Assembly: GCA_030141605.1 (NCBI GenBank)
Contig: JAQGDQ010000027.1
Coordinates: 237,812 to 301,811 of the forward strand
Direction: 5' to 3'
Origin: Tubiluchus corallicola
Lineage: Eukaryota; Priapulida; Priapulimorpha; Priapulimorphida; Tubiluchidae
Length of the DNA stretch: 64,000 bases
Of the stretch, positions 53,611 through 64,000 are shown piece by piece. How positions within the stretch are numbered: the first letter of the stretch is position 1; each line of letters opens with the position of its first letter. Under the pieces are notes generated by a model. The model saw only the letters and a program-made list of their open reading frames with translations, was not told where the DNA came from and did not search any database. The position numbers and the translations under genes are program-made.

Positions 53611-53691
53611 GAAGATGAATTAACTTGAAGATCTGTGTTCTCGTGGCGTGGATGGCCGCTGTCCAGCAGCCATACCAAGCCAGTTTGCTTG
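53611..53691 (-). other. candidate 5' untranslated exon of the transporter gene
   Basis: On the minus strand a good acceptor (GGTTTTTTCAG) precedes and a consensus donor (GTAAGTGA) follows this 81-nt stretch, which is richer in GC than its surroundings. It holds an ATG opening a 17-codon frame that ends inside the exon, so it would be an upstream frame if the exon is included. The link to the coding exon at 48110-48216 is inferred from strand, spacing and the AG acceptor there. Confidence 0.4.
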
Positions 53692-53961
53692 CTGAAAAAA
53701 CCAACAGAGCTCACTGATGCTCACTCAGAACGCACAAGAAGAACTGTTGAAGCCAGTAATGTACAGTTAGTTTAAAACAGAAGGCCCCTCAATGCACGGT
53801 GTTGATGATAAAACGTTGAAGATTTCTGTGTAGTGCTGAAGCGTTGAAGGTATCTGAAAACGACAGTGATTAGCAGCTGCTAATGGCGGGCTGGTTAGTG
53901 AAGCAGCGACAAAGTGAGACAAACCGTTCTCAGTATGAAAGGCAGGCGGAAGAGAACTTAC

Positions 53962-54030
53962 ACACGTCTTCCTCTGGGATGGCTTCATCTCTGGCTTCGA
54001 ACAGTATGGCTTCGTTTGCGCATGCGCACG
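53962..54030 (-). promoter_or_regulatory. candidate promoter and first exon, minus strand
   Basis: The palindrome TGCGCATGCGCA (54017-54028) matches the NRF1 binding consensus, which is typical of animal promoters. About 55 nt downstream on the minus strand lies a consensus donor (GTGT/GTAAGTTC, cut at 53962/53961). The region is unusually GC-rich for the window. It is the best candidate start for the transporter transcript. The exact start site cannot be set from sequence alone. Confidence 0.4.
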
Positions 54031-54129
54031 TAATAGTATATCCTGTATGAGTGGGCCATTCTTGGCATTGATTTTGCAGGTCTGTAGATGGGATAGGTTT
54101 AATGTACGTCACTCTACTTTTCTATCTGC

Positions 54130-55135
54130 ATGTCTGCACGTTCACCAATGAGGCCCAAAATGTTTCTTGACTTATGCGACTGGAAAACAAGCTCTGGTCA
54201 TGTGCCAAGAAATAATCACATGGTTGACTGTCCAGAAAAAAACCGAAAAAAGCAGAAGCTGCAAACGTTTGTTAAAGCAAAATCAAGAAGGCGTCAAAAT
54301 CAGTTTAAACCTTTAAGTTGAATTTGATAAATTCGTTTGAATAGCCATCACTGTGCCGAGTGCATATAAGAGAATTTCAGAATTATTAGTAATAGTTATA
54401 TGCATATTGACCAATATTACTCCGAGATTATACCAAGAGTGTAGTTACAAATTAACACTTCATTTGAAATGCAAATAATTAGTCGAATAAATTGCAAAGT
54501 GTAAATCACTACCCTTTCCTTTAAGCACTTGACCAGTTACCGTGACCAGCTACACTCAGATGCATCTTCTAAAATAAAATTAGTATCAGTGTAATTAAAC
54601 AAGTTCTTGGGTTGTCAAAGTTAAGGCCGAGATTCCTGTAATTATAGCTCATTCTAAGACGCTCACTAATTTTACATTCACAAAAAATACGTTACTCTGT
54701 TTGTATGTTTTCTCTACATTAGTATTTCTACTACTCGTTCATTAATTTTTCTACTCTTTTTCTATTTACATTTTCTTCATTTCTTTCCTACTTTCTTACT
54801 CGCTTATTTTACTTATTCTGATTTCCTTTTCATTTCGACCTTGAAAGCTTCAAGAGCCTACGGAAGACACGCAACGCTCCCCACTCTTTAACAAAATCTG
54901 CACAAGCAAAGAAACCAAATCAATATAGCAACAGATTGAAACAATTGTCTAGGTTGTATGAATACGTAACCACGAGGAGAGTATCACGTACGTTGACAAG
55001 GGTAAGATTACAATATGCACGCTTATATGGTAACATTAACATTTATAATCATAATTTTAACAATACTATTTAGTAATGACGGAACAAGCACACAGTACTC
55101 GTATTTGGAAACCAAACTTGGTCCGGAATAAGAAA
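54130..55135. other. nothing recognised
   Basis: AT-rich, pyrimidine-biased near 54700-54830 (TTTCTACT-type words). No open frame or repeat that I can support. Confidence 0.4.
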
Positions 55136-55141
55136 GAGTCT

Positions 55142-55214
55142 GGATTGAGCGTGGATTCGCACCAGGAAGCTTTAGATTACAATCCAATGCCACGACCACT
55201 AGACCATTCAATCC
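55142..55214 (-). tRNA. tRNA-like sequence (possible Thr-TGT), probably a pseudogene
   Basis: On the minus strand the ends GGATTGA and TCAATCC pair perfectly over 7 bp, followed by A as discriminator. The A box (TGGTCTAGTGGT) fits well; the B box has one change (GGTGCGAATCC). The total of 73-74 nt is normal. The anticodon arm pairs as TTGGA/TCTAA around a 6-nt loop TTGTAA, one base short, with TGT in the anticodon place. The T stem has one mismatch. These faults suggest a pseudogene or the head of a tRNA-derived SINE. Confidence 0.5.
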
Positions 55215-57555
55215 CAGTTACACGTATTTAGACAGGTCTTGATTTAATCATTATTGATCTATTTCAGCGTTTCCAAGAATTAGTTTACTCCCTCTGAAGC
55301 GATAATTTGCTAATTACATTACATTTTGTAAATACGTCACTTTTATGGGCCAGCAGGTAGTTTGCTGTTTGGGGATTAAGTTCCCTGCTGCTGGCCCGGG
55401 CACGCTAGTGAAGCCTTACTGTCGTACATATGCTGTTTAGAGAATTCATTAGGGAATTTTGTCAGATTTATGCCTCAAGATTTACTGATCCTTCATTGAA
55501 AAACTCTGTTTTCGCAATCTTTCACTGATGTATGCCTATGGTGTCAGACAAGCTTGGAATATACATGCTTGCTTAACACTCCACTATATCTATCATTCGT
55601 AAATGGGCTTAATAAATAAAATTCGTAAATAAATACATCAAATTTATTATTTATACATCAAATTTATTATTTAAACACTACAGAGCCGAGGCTTGCAAAT
55701 TTTATTGCGTCAGATTTGCTTTAAATTTGTCAAAAATAGTCCTTCTTTAGGTCGTTCTTAAATGGGTTTCGCTCTAAACTCACTATGTGGAAGAATTACT
55801 GAGCTTTGTTAAGTACTAAACAACATTTCCACAAAGTTTTAGTGAAGGAGTAAGAAGTGAATCTAAAGGTCAAAATAGCGCCCCCTTTAGGCAGATCTTA
55901 AGATATTTTTAGGATTTATGATTGTGGTCTCCATATAGAAGTTCATTAGTGAAGGTTTTGACTTTCGTCTCATTGATAGATGCTAAAATGCAATTTTAAA
56001 CTGATTTGGGGAGTAGCATTAAGAGTGTCTCCCACCTACTGCAGCAGTTAAAAATTCAAGCATAAGAAAACACGATTCTTAAATAAAGCTAAATAAATTC
56101 GTCTTACGATTTTGTATCGCCTACATACTGTCTTATTCCGAAAAGAACTTGTATTAGCAGGAGCATTGTAGAAAACTTGACAATTTAAATTCCCGTGAAC
56201 GACCGTTAGATACAACCATTTCAGTCGTTTGAAGCAAGTTTAGATAAGTATGGGCAAAGTTAAAGAAATAATCAGAGAATTCGCATGTACATTTCACCAA
56301 CTAAGCAAATGCAAAAAATTACTTTATCTTCTCAATAAAATTAATTTTATTTTTTGGTGAACCAGTGGCTTTTTTTGATGCACACTGGGAAGGTGAACCA
56401 GTGATGTTTTATCAGTTGGCGCGAACATTTTAAATTATTAAGAATTTTCTTTTTCAGTGACATGATGTCTATCAGTATCAAACAGGTAAGCTTAATATAA
56501 AGTACTATAACTTGTACTGAAGGTTTTTTGAGACAATACATTAAAATTCCCTTTAAAATGCCCCATAGGTGACTTATTTATATAATACCAATCTCAGCTC
56601 GCTCCTAGAGCAAATAAACTACATGTATACTTTTGAGGTATCACTGAGTTATAAGACCCAAAACGTTGTGCCGTGAAAACAGGTGACCCATAAATTTAAC
56701 TTAATCGACTTAATAACATAACGTGCATGTTTACTTTTTCTCTCACGCGCTCATTTACATGCAAATTGGTGCATTAATTAATCATGCAGCATGCATGTTC
56801 ACTGTTTAGTGATGCGATTCAGCCTCTTGATTTAAAATTAATTGCATGAATTAATGACGAGCTCGCCAAAATGGCTGACGTGCTTTTTAGCTACGTAAAA
56901 TGATTGTAAATCAAACTGTTGTCATTTTAGCGCCTTTTAACATGTCTGAGCCACGAAAGCAAGAAACTTCTGTCATTTAAGAGCAATGACAGTAACTTCT
57001 CCCGACAAAAATCAAAACAACACAAGTCACAGAACCAAAGAATGATCAAATGGAGATGAAAAGGAGAGCAGAGAAGTATATTCAAGTTTAATTAGTGCAT
57101 CATCGTTAGCATCATCATCAACATATCATCACTGCCGACAATATCGCCATCATAGACATCATCAAGCCATCATCATTGTCGGCAGCATCACCATTATAAA
57201 CATCATCACTATCAACATATTTACAATTGTTTTCTAAACAATTCATCCACCATAAGCTTATATGCTTACAACACAATTATTTTTCATCTGTTTTTCTTTA
57301 GTTTATAGAATTAAGACATTTATGATGAGCGTTAGTTTACAGTTTACTTCTCCGCTGCTACTACACTTCCAGCTTGCAATATTGTTAAATATCTCCGTAT
57401 CATATTGTAAATGTAGATTTAATTCTAATTTTCGCTGATTAATAATATTAAAGGAATAAATAAATAAATAATATTGTGTGCAACCGGTTTGTAAGTCAGT
57501 TTGCATGTATATATTGCCGAGTCTTAAAAAAATCAATGAATAAATGCTGCATAAA
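55215..57555. other. nothing recognised; CAT-rich patch at 57095-57215
   Basis: AT-rich without a supported gene. ACATCAAATTTATTATTT occurs twice in a row at about 55645-55675. At 57095-57215 imperfect CATCAT repeats are mixed with two complementary words (CTGCCGACAAT and ATTGTCGGCAG). Confidence 0.4.
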
Positions 57556-57560
57556 AATGC

Positions 57561-57584
57561 TTTATTATTATTATTATTATTATT

Positions 57585-57640
<56 letters not shown>

Positions 57641-57664
57641 TATTATTATTATTATTATTATTAA
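57561..57664. repeat. composite microsatellite (TTA)n(TCA)n(TTA)n
   Basis: About eight TTA triplets, then about 18 TCA triplets, then about eight TTA triplets without interruption. On the minus strand it lies at the 3' side of the LINE remnant 57665-58150 and may be its tail. The histidine- and tyrosine-rich open frame across it is an artefact. Confidence 0.95.
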
Positions 57665-58150
57665 TTCTTCATTCAACGTGGATAACACTTTGACCAACAA
57701 TTACAAAAGTATTAGTTATTTCCGAAGGGGTCCACAAGATAAAATAAAGACAAGAACATTACAAAAATATTGCACACTGGGAGTATTAAAATATCTGATT
57801 TAGAAATTACTCAATTATACAGTTTAAAAACAATTTAAATATCACAATTTATACAGATTGGATAAAACAAAATATGCAAATTATACACAATATAAACAAA
57901 CATAAACACAATCAGTACATTTTAGTAAAACATCTGCAGTAAGAGATAAAAAGAAAAGAAGACACAAAAACAAAAATACGTATCCAAAACATATTATTGG
58001 AAGCATATCAGCTGTGGAGTGAGAAGGGCAAAAGCCATGCTGAAAATTATCAGTATTACTAAGATATAAGAACATGACGCATGTTCGTTTAGCAATGCTT
58101 AAAATATCTTACTGATGATTGGCAGCAAGCTAATAAGACCCGTGATTTGT
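57665..58150 (-). pseudogene. short LINE remnant
   Basis: Minus-strand frames give SLLPIISKIF (about 58100-58140) and, after a frame change, NTDNFQHGFCPSHSTADMLP, blocks typical of the N-terminal part of a non-LTR reverse transcriptase. The rest of the domain is missing and the sequence passes to 3'-end-like DNA and a triplet tail, so there is a large internal deletion. The clade is not certain. Confidence 0.55.
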
Positions 58151-58808
58151 GGGGCTTTACCGCTCACCGCTGTACTCACGGCTCCTTGAATATGGGCTGT
58201 GCACAGTAGAGTTAACTGTTTAAGCTAATTTTCATGAGGAAGTAAAGCATGCAAAAGCTAGTTGTGCAAGTGTTATATAACCTGTCCAGTAAAAACCTGG
58301 GTTGTACACTTTTAAGCTATCATGTGGAATTCCATGAACTCAGTCCGGGAGCTTTTCTGTGATCCAGATTTGTCTATGTACCAGTCTATGTGTGACAATT
58401 ATAAAGATTAGAGATTGAAGAATCTGTTTTGAGTGGAAATAACGGACACTAGTGTCCATCATTTTTGTTCGTATTTTCACTATTTGAGATTCACTGCTAT
58501 GCAAGTTACTGAAGTTATGATCACATAATTATAATCGTGTAACTGTGTAGCTAATGGGATATGCATCTCCAATTTATTCGCTTGTGGGATGTTTGCCCGC
58601 CTGCTATTTCGTTTTTTATGTGAAAATTGTTTCATTTATAAATGCTTTCACCATTTTTTCGGTTTTTTCTTAAAATGCTTCATAGATTTCCGGCGAAACG
58701 ACCTATTCAACTTATCCGGACGATACGGGTGAAAGGGAACGGCTAGTCAGCAAATGGCACGTTTGCGTTTGTCATGCATATGTTCCTCGCTGTACAGGCT
58801 TAGTTCAA

Positions 58809-58930
58809 TATGCATGATGGTCTTATGGTAAAAACACAAGACGTAGGTGTACTGCTTGGAAACAATGCCTATGCATGATGTCCTTGTGCTAAAAACACAA
58901 GACGTAGGTGTTCTTCTAGGAAACGCTCCC
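58809..58930. repeat. 61-bp tandem duplication
   Basis: Two copies of a 61-bp unit starting TATGCATGATG and sharing TAAAAACACAAGACGTAGGT, with the junction at 58869/58870. A few substitutions separate them. Confidence 0.85.
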
Positions 58931-59825
58931 TGCACATACCTACATGGTGTTTTGCCGTCTCGCTACAATATCTACGAAAACAATACGGGGACTAAAAGGA
59001 CATAATTTTATTGTGCGTCTCTTAAATTTTCTTTGTCAGCGAACGACGTAGAATTTCAATTGGGCTCCAAAAAGAAGTGACTTTAACGATGTAAAATTGC
59101 AAATACGTAGAAAGCGATATAAGTCTTTCTTAGTAAACATGCAGAGTGTAACTACTAACTACCTTGATGAATCCATAATTTAAATATTTTAATTGTTACA
59201 TGGTTCTCTGCTACGACGATCTGCAAAAATAACCAGAACCAGAAAAAATATTTAACAAGAACAAGGTTCAAATTTCGTGCAAGAGATAAACATGTCAAAG
59301 CCGTTGGGTTAATTCAGCAATGGAGTGCTCCGCAGTTAATTCTCAAACAGACCACTCATTGATCAACATTGCTTATTGCTCAAGGCTATTTTTCTGATGA
59401 AATGAAGTTGGCTTCTTGCCAACTAGTGTAGAGATGAAGCCAAAATCCGTGAAACACAGGAAACAAGGAAAGATTGATGTCTGTTATTCCATTATAACAG
59501 TGGACAATTAAAGACTATATGAAAATAATGATTTTATGTAAATACAGAATGTTATACATCTGGCAAAGACTGATAGCTAATTCTGTAAGATGGAGAAATA
59601 TTGTGTTATTTCATTATTTTATCCGAAATAAGTAGGCTTTAATTGTTGTGTACTGGCCTGGTCAGACTTATTTTTTGTAAACACAATTTGCCTGAATTTA
59701 ACTTTTGGATGGTGCTCTTCATTACTGTTTTTAAAGCAGGCACTAGTATTTCATAAAATCACTAGACATCTCCTTCTTCAGGGAACAAAGATTTCAATTG
59801 GTACAACATGTACAATTTAACAGAT

Positions 59826-60125
59826 TGAATAAATGAATGACTGTACAAATGAGTGAGTGATGGAATAAATAAATGAATAAATAAATGAGTAAGTGAATGA
59901 ATTATCACATGAATGATAATAGATGAATAAAAAAAGAAAGAGACAAGAGAACAAATAAGCACATGAACAAATAAAACAAACAAACAAATAAACACATTAA
60001 AATTATAATAAACGAACAAACAAATGCACGAACACACAAAAACAAACAAGTAAATGAAAACATGAATGAATAAATGAACGAATTTAGTGGAGAAACCAGT
60101 GCGTGAGTGAATGAATGATAAAATG
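59826..60125. repeat. degenerate tetranucleotide tract (AATG/AAAT/AAAC)
   Basis: About 300 bp dominated by GAATGAATAAATGAA- and AAACAAACAAAT-like words. The 125-142 codon frames on the minus strand are low-complexity by-products and not genes. Confidence 0.85.
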
Positions 60126-60599
60126 AATACAGCAAGTTGTATGCTTTCTTTTCTTTTTTTATCCAAAATTCCGAGTAATTTTGTGAACATAATTTGCTCA
60201 ATACAAGTTTGGTCCGTCGTAATGGCGCAAATTGAAATTTTAGGTTTGGTTCATTGTTGATTTTGTCATAGCTTCTAATCATTCATTCAGTGAAGAAATC
60301 TTGCGTCCACATATTTGATTATGATAGTATAATTCGTGGTAACTCGCAGTAATCGTAAAATTGGCATGTCCGCATTATAGTGAACCTTGGTGCTTGGTGA
60401 ATAGTAGTAAGATGTAGATGTTTACTGATTGTTTTTACTAGTTTAATTAATACCAACTGCCTATAGTTGATATTTGTACACAGTAATTGTATAGACAAGA
60501 AGTTAGCCTTCAAAACCACAATAAACGATTTGTCTTAATGAATGTTCTAAGAGTAGTAATTGGGCATCAATTCTATTAGGTGAGCACAATCACCGGACA

Positions 60600-61160
60600 A
60601 TATGGTATAACACAGATATAGAGACAAATTAGGCGTGCTACTAGAAAGTGATGGACAGATGAACTGAATGTGCTATTTGAAAGTGACACAGAGGCAAGCT
60701 GGACACCCTGCTAGAACTAACACAGACAAAAAATATGCTACTAAAAGTGGCACAAAGACAATGTCACATTTGAAAGTGATATAGAGACAATTTGAACATG
60801 CTACTTGAAAGTGGTGTAGAGACATTCTCAACATGCTAATTGAAAGTGACATATTGACAAATTGAACAGGCCACTTGAAGTTAACACAGAGATAAATTGA
60901 ACATGTTACGTGAAAGTGATGAAGAGAAATACAAAAAATGCTACTAGAACACGACACAAACACAAACTGAACATACTACCAGAAGTGATGCAGAAACAAA
61001 TCGAACATCCTATTGGAAAATGATGTAGAGACAAACTGGTGTTTTTACTAGAAATAAATGCAAAAGAAATAGATGCAAAACGGAACATGCAGACAGCGAT
61101 GCAGAAACAAACTAAACGTGCAAACTGGTGCGGTACTAAAAGTGATGGAGAAACATCGTT
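60600..61160. repeat. degenerate 35-bp minisatellite, about 15 copies
   Basis: Successive units begin near ATGCTACTTGAAAGTGA, continue with TGTAGAGACAAATTGAAC and repeat every 34-36 bp. Some units are shortened. The copies differ by many substitutions, so the array is old. No frame stays open across it. Confidence 0.8.
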
Positions 61161-61330
61161 CGCTGAACAAGCAACTGGAAGTTATGCAGAGACAATTGCC
61201 GTTAACAATGTGTTCCTTGAACTGCTGTGACAAAAAAACAAGTTGTGGGTAGAATTTTCATTTGACAAATCCCTTATATTAATATTCTTGGTACTAGCCA
61301 AACCCCACAAAAAGAATTTTGTGCACAAAT

Positions 61331-61540
61331 CAACACACAACCCACACCACACCTCTCCACCTCATCACACCACACTGCACCACACCATACCACTCCACCT
61401 CATCGCACCACACTGCACCACACAATACCACCACACCACACCGCACCACACCATACCACCTACACACCACACCACCCACACCATACCACTCCACCACATC
61501 ACACCGTATAGCACCACACCATAACACCACACTGCACCAT
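61331..61540. repeat. CCACA-rich satellite
   Basis: About 210 bp built of CACCACACC, ATACCAC and ACTGCACC words with 5-bp periodicity and strong strand asymmetry (almost no G). It directly precedes the transposase fragment. Confidence 0.9.
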
Positions 61541-62529
61541 GTCCTGAGGGTGTTCAACGATCGTGTCGTTGCATCGCTGAGACTTCGAGGAGCCCAGAAT
61601 TCATTCAGCAAGTGCTACGCTGGTGGAATGTGGTAAATGTTTCTGCCAGAGGTCAAGACACGAGGATGAGAGACCCTGATCGATCTGTTCAACAAGATAC
61701 ATCTGATACTCTTCAGTCGTTGTTGACTCTGTTTAAGCAAACCGAATCAGGACACGGACCAAATAGAATTGAATGCCTGACACATGATACGCGAAAAGCT
61801 TTGATTCAGACCACGGAGGGACTCCTCGCAATCTGTAGGCACTTGTTTTCTGTTGGATTTCACTATGTATTATTGCGTGAACTTCAGAGTGACAGAATAG
61901 AGGGTGAGTTCTCAGTTTACAGGCAGTCAAGGGGGGCCAATGCATTCATGCAAGCTGGAGATGTCTGTTCAGCATTCAAGCGGAGACTGGCGCGTTTCTC
62001 TGCATCATTCCTGGAGTTTGTGGACACAGACACATCATCCGAAATGCAGTTGCACACATGCAATGGGATTGATTTCGAGGATGCCAAAATTATGGAGATT
62101 TGTGTTGACGAGACTCTTTCCAAAACTGAACTGAACGCGTGTGCATATGTCGCAGGTTGGTTGGAGAGTAAGTGCCAAAATGACATTTCTTTTCCTGAGG
62201 ATGAGCCTCTCCTTTCTGAGGAAATGAAAATGTTCATTGAAGAAGTGTCTAGGGGAGGTCTTACAGTGCCCCACACATTCACGTTCGAATTCGTAACAAC
62301 TGGCTTGTGTTTTGTGAAGAAGTCAACTCACACAGTCTGCTGCCGCAACAAGCTCATGAACATCCTCTCCATAATCAATGCCTACTTTGATTTTGGAGAA
62401 TTTTCAAGAAATGCTCTGAGACGCCTGGCGAATGTACTGCTGCATGGACTACACAATTTGGAGAAGGATCACCAGCAGAACTCAGCCCTTTACCAGACCT
62501 CCATTAAGAAGGCGCGACTAGCCGACTAA
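61538..62529 (+). pseudogene. P-element/THAP9-like transposase, C-terminal fragment
   Basis: A frame open from about 61590 to the stop at 62527-62529 (305 codons from a GTG at 61612) resembles the C-terminal half of P-element or THAP9-type transposases: a conserved segment HDTRKALIQTTEGLL, then SDRIEGEFSVYRQSRGAN (where the family has its conserved acidic residue and RQ motif), a region ending AYVAGWLESKC, and a C-terminal helix-rich part. Just upstream, another frame gives VLRVFNDRVVASLRLRG, which continues the same protein, so a frameshift lies near 61590. The THAP domain and the first catalytic part are absent, and a satellite occupies their place. No methionine start is credible. I call it a truncated transposon copy. 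Confidence 0.7.
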
Positions 62530-64000
62530 TTGTCGCAAACATCTCTGCAAAATGGTGAGTGCAATAATTTCATGTATTCTAATTTACACAGATGAACCTA
62601 TGAATGAGTTTATATAGTCCTGACAAAATGGTGCAGTCTGTTTATTCTCTATAGAAAGTGACAGGTAATCTTCGGGACACAATGAGTTGCAGATATGGTG
62701 TGTTTTTTTTTGGGGGGGGGGGGATATCATAGGTACCACTGTTTTTAAATTACTAGATGAATGAGGAATATGTTCTATGTGTATTGTGGCATGCTATAGG
62801 TCACCATGGGGGGTAAATATGTCCAAATTATTAGCACTAAATGTTAAAATTAGATCGCCTCCGCTAGCCGAACCAGAGATCTGAGCGTGCACGTCCTGTT
62901 GTATAGTAGTCCTTGTCAAAAACATATTTTATTGCAGTTTCACCTGATTTTGTGCGCTTGGAATCACTGGAACCCTTCATTTTCAGTAAGTCCAGGGTAG
63001 ACGTCTCGATCTACATGATCAGGCGATCCTAACTGGAAAAAGAGGAACGAAATTGTTTATTTTCTGTCATGTTAATGTCCTGTGACTAATTAGTGCAAAA
63101 TTAAACTATTGGCATTAATTAGTATGCTAGAAATAAGTTTTTTGTGAATTCTTTTACTTCTGAAAAATTATTTATTGTTTTTAAAATCAGGGAAAAACAT
63201 GTCATCTGTACAACAAAACGGGTATCAAATGAATTTAAGATAATTTGTTCTTATACTAATCATCTCAGACAATTAGGCCCAAGGTAAGTGAATAGAGTAA
63301 AAGAGTGAGTTACAATATGAATGAATATCCATAGATCTAATTTGCCAGTAATACAGTGTTTCTGGTACAAAGTTCCACAGATAAAAATTCCGAAAAAAAA
63401 CTTGCATTTATAAGCAGCTGTTCTATACTTTAGTGGCAGTTTACCGGGCACTATGAAAAACTGTTAAGAATCACTGACAAGATATCCTCAAAGGTTCTTT
63501 TTCAGAAATAGGGACAAAGGAGGTTTATTGTTTAATGTAGCAAAGTTATGGCCTTCCATGACATGATATTTGTGTACACATGTAAACTTATCAGCTTTGT
63601 GTCACAACCATTTAGTTTGATCATTGATGCAATTTCTTTTGGTAAGTGGCGAAAAATAAAGGAACGAGTCTACATTACTTCCTTCTGGTGTGTCACTCCC
63701 CAATTTACCTATTATGGATATTCTTGCATTCATCTGAAGCGGTTCATGACGATTTGTTAGGAAGTTCTGTATTCGAGCTAGAGGTGCACATCGTGTACTC
63801 CATATTTGAGTTTGTTCTTCTTGCCATTGTGATTTGCTTAAATATTTTGTTGACATGATACGTGAAATCATGACTAATATTCAAGACTGATAAAATTATT
63901 TGGTATTAAATTTCAAAGACTGTTAGAACGTAATTCATTACTGTATGAGTTACCTTTGGCAACATTTTGTCTGCGATTGCTTTAGCTTGAAGGTGCATTT
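62530..64000. other. nothing recognised; T8-G12 run
   Basis: AT-rich to the window end. A homopolymer pair of about eight T then about twelve G lies at 62703-62722. An acceptor (62937/62938) and donor (cut at about 62985) enclose a 48-nt open stretch, but with nothing recognisable in it I do not call an exon. Confidence 0.4.

Noticed and set aside
57476-57664. His/Tyr-rich 62-codon frame
   Set aside because: It is the composite triplet microsatellite read through; not a gene.
59762-60282. Overlapping 125- and 142-codon frames on the minus strand
   Set aside because: They translate a tetranucleotide low-complexity tract; the Leu/Phe/Ile runs are by-products of the repeat.
61917-62282. 121-codon frame opposite the transposase fragment
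   Set aside because: Antisense shadow of the transposase frame, with no recognisable domain.

Overview
This is a window of an animal nuclear genome. It is AT-rich, its genes are split by many GT-AG introns, and it is full of transposon remnants and short inverted-repeat elements. Two host genes face each other (convergent), and a young LTR retrotransposon sits inside one of them. The retrotransposon belongs to the Gmr1-like type, in which integrase precedes reverse transcriptase. Such elements were first described from deuterostomes, so a non-vertebrate deuterostome or another marine invertebrate is the best guess, but the sequence does not prove it.

Layout. 1-2445: repeats and the unannotated 5' side of the first gene. 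2446-13385 (+): ABCE1, the ribosome-recycling ATPase, reconstructed as 16 coding exons that join in frame to 599 codons. 13386-16117: convergent intergenic space with a foldback element. 16118-48209 (-): an SLC7A9-like amino-acid transporter, 12 coding exons, 550 codons. Its first coding exon lies about 21 kb upstream of the second, and candidate untranslated exons and a promoter lie near 53.6-54.03 kb. Its introns hold a decayed copy of one of its own exons, an L2/CR1-like LINE fragment, several MITE-like elements, a large inverted repeat next to a tRNA-Leu-like piece, and the retrotransposon (30184-37659, on the opposite strand to the gene). 48.2-64.0 kb: a hAT-type element with target-site duplication, a tandem duplication, a tRNA-like sequence, a second LINE remnant with a composite microsatellite, a degenerate 35-bp minisatellite, a CCACA-rich array, and the C-terminal part of a P-element/THAP9-type transposase.

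How the genes work. ABCE1 splits ribosomes after termination, using an Fe-S domain and two ATPase domains; all key motifs are intact. The SLC7A9-like protein is the light chain of a heteromeric amino-acid exchanger and keeps the cysteine expected to link it to its SLC3 partner. The retrotransposon looks recently active: one uninterrupted gag-pol frame of 1623 codons, intact catalytic residues, and LTRs that differ at 5 of 1085 positions.

Limits. Exon boundaries were set by eye from splice consensus, reading frame and protein-family knowledge. Untranslated exons, promoters and polyadenylation sites are weakly supported. Repeat families were recognised within this window only, without database comparison.
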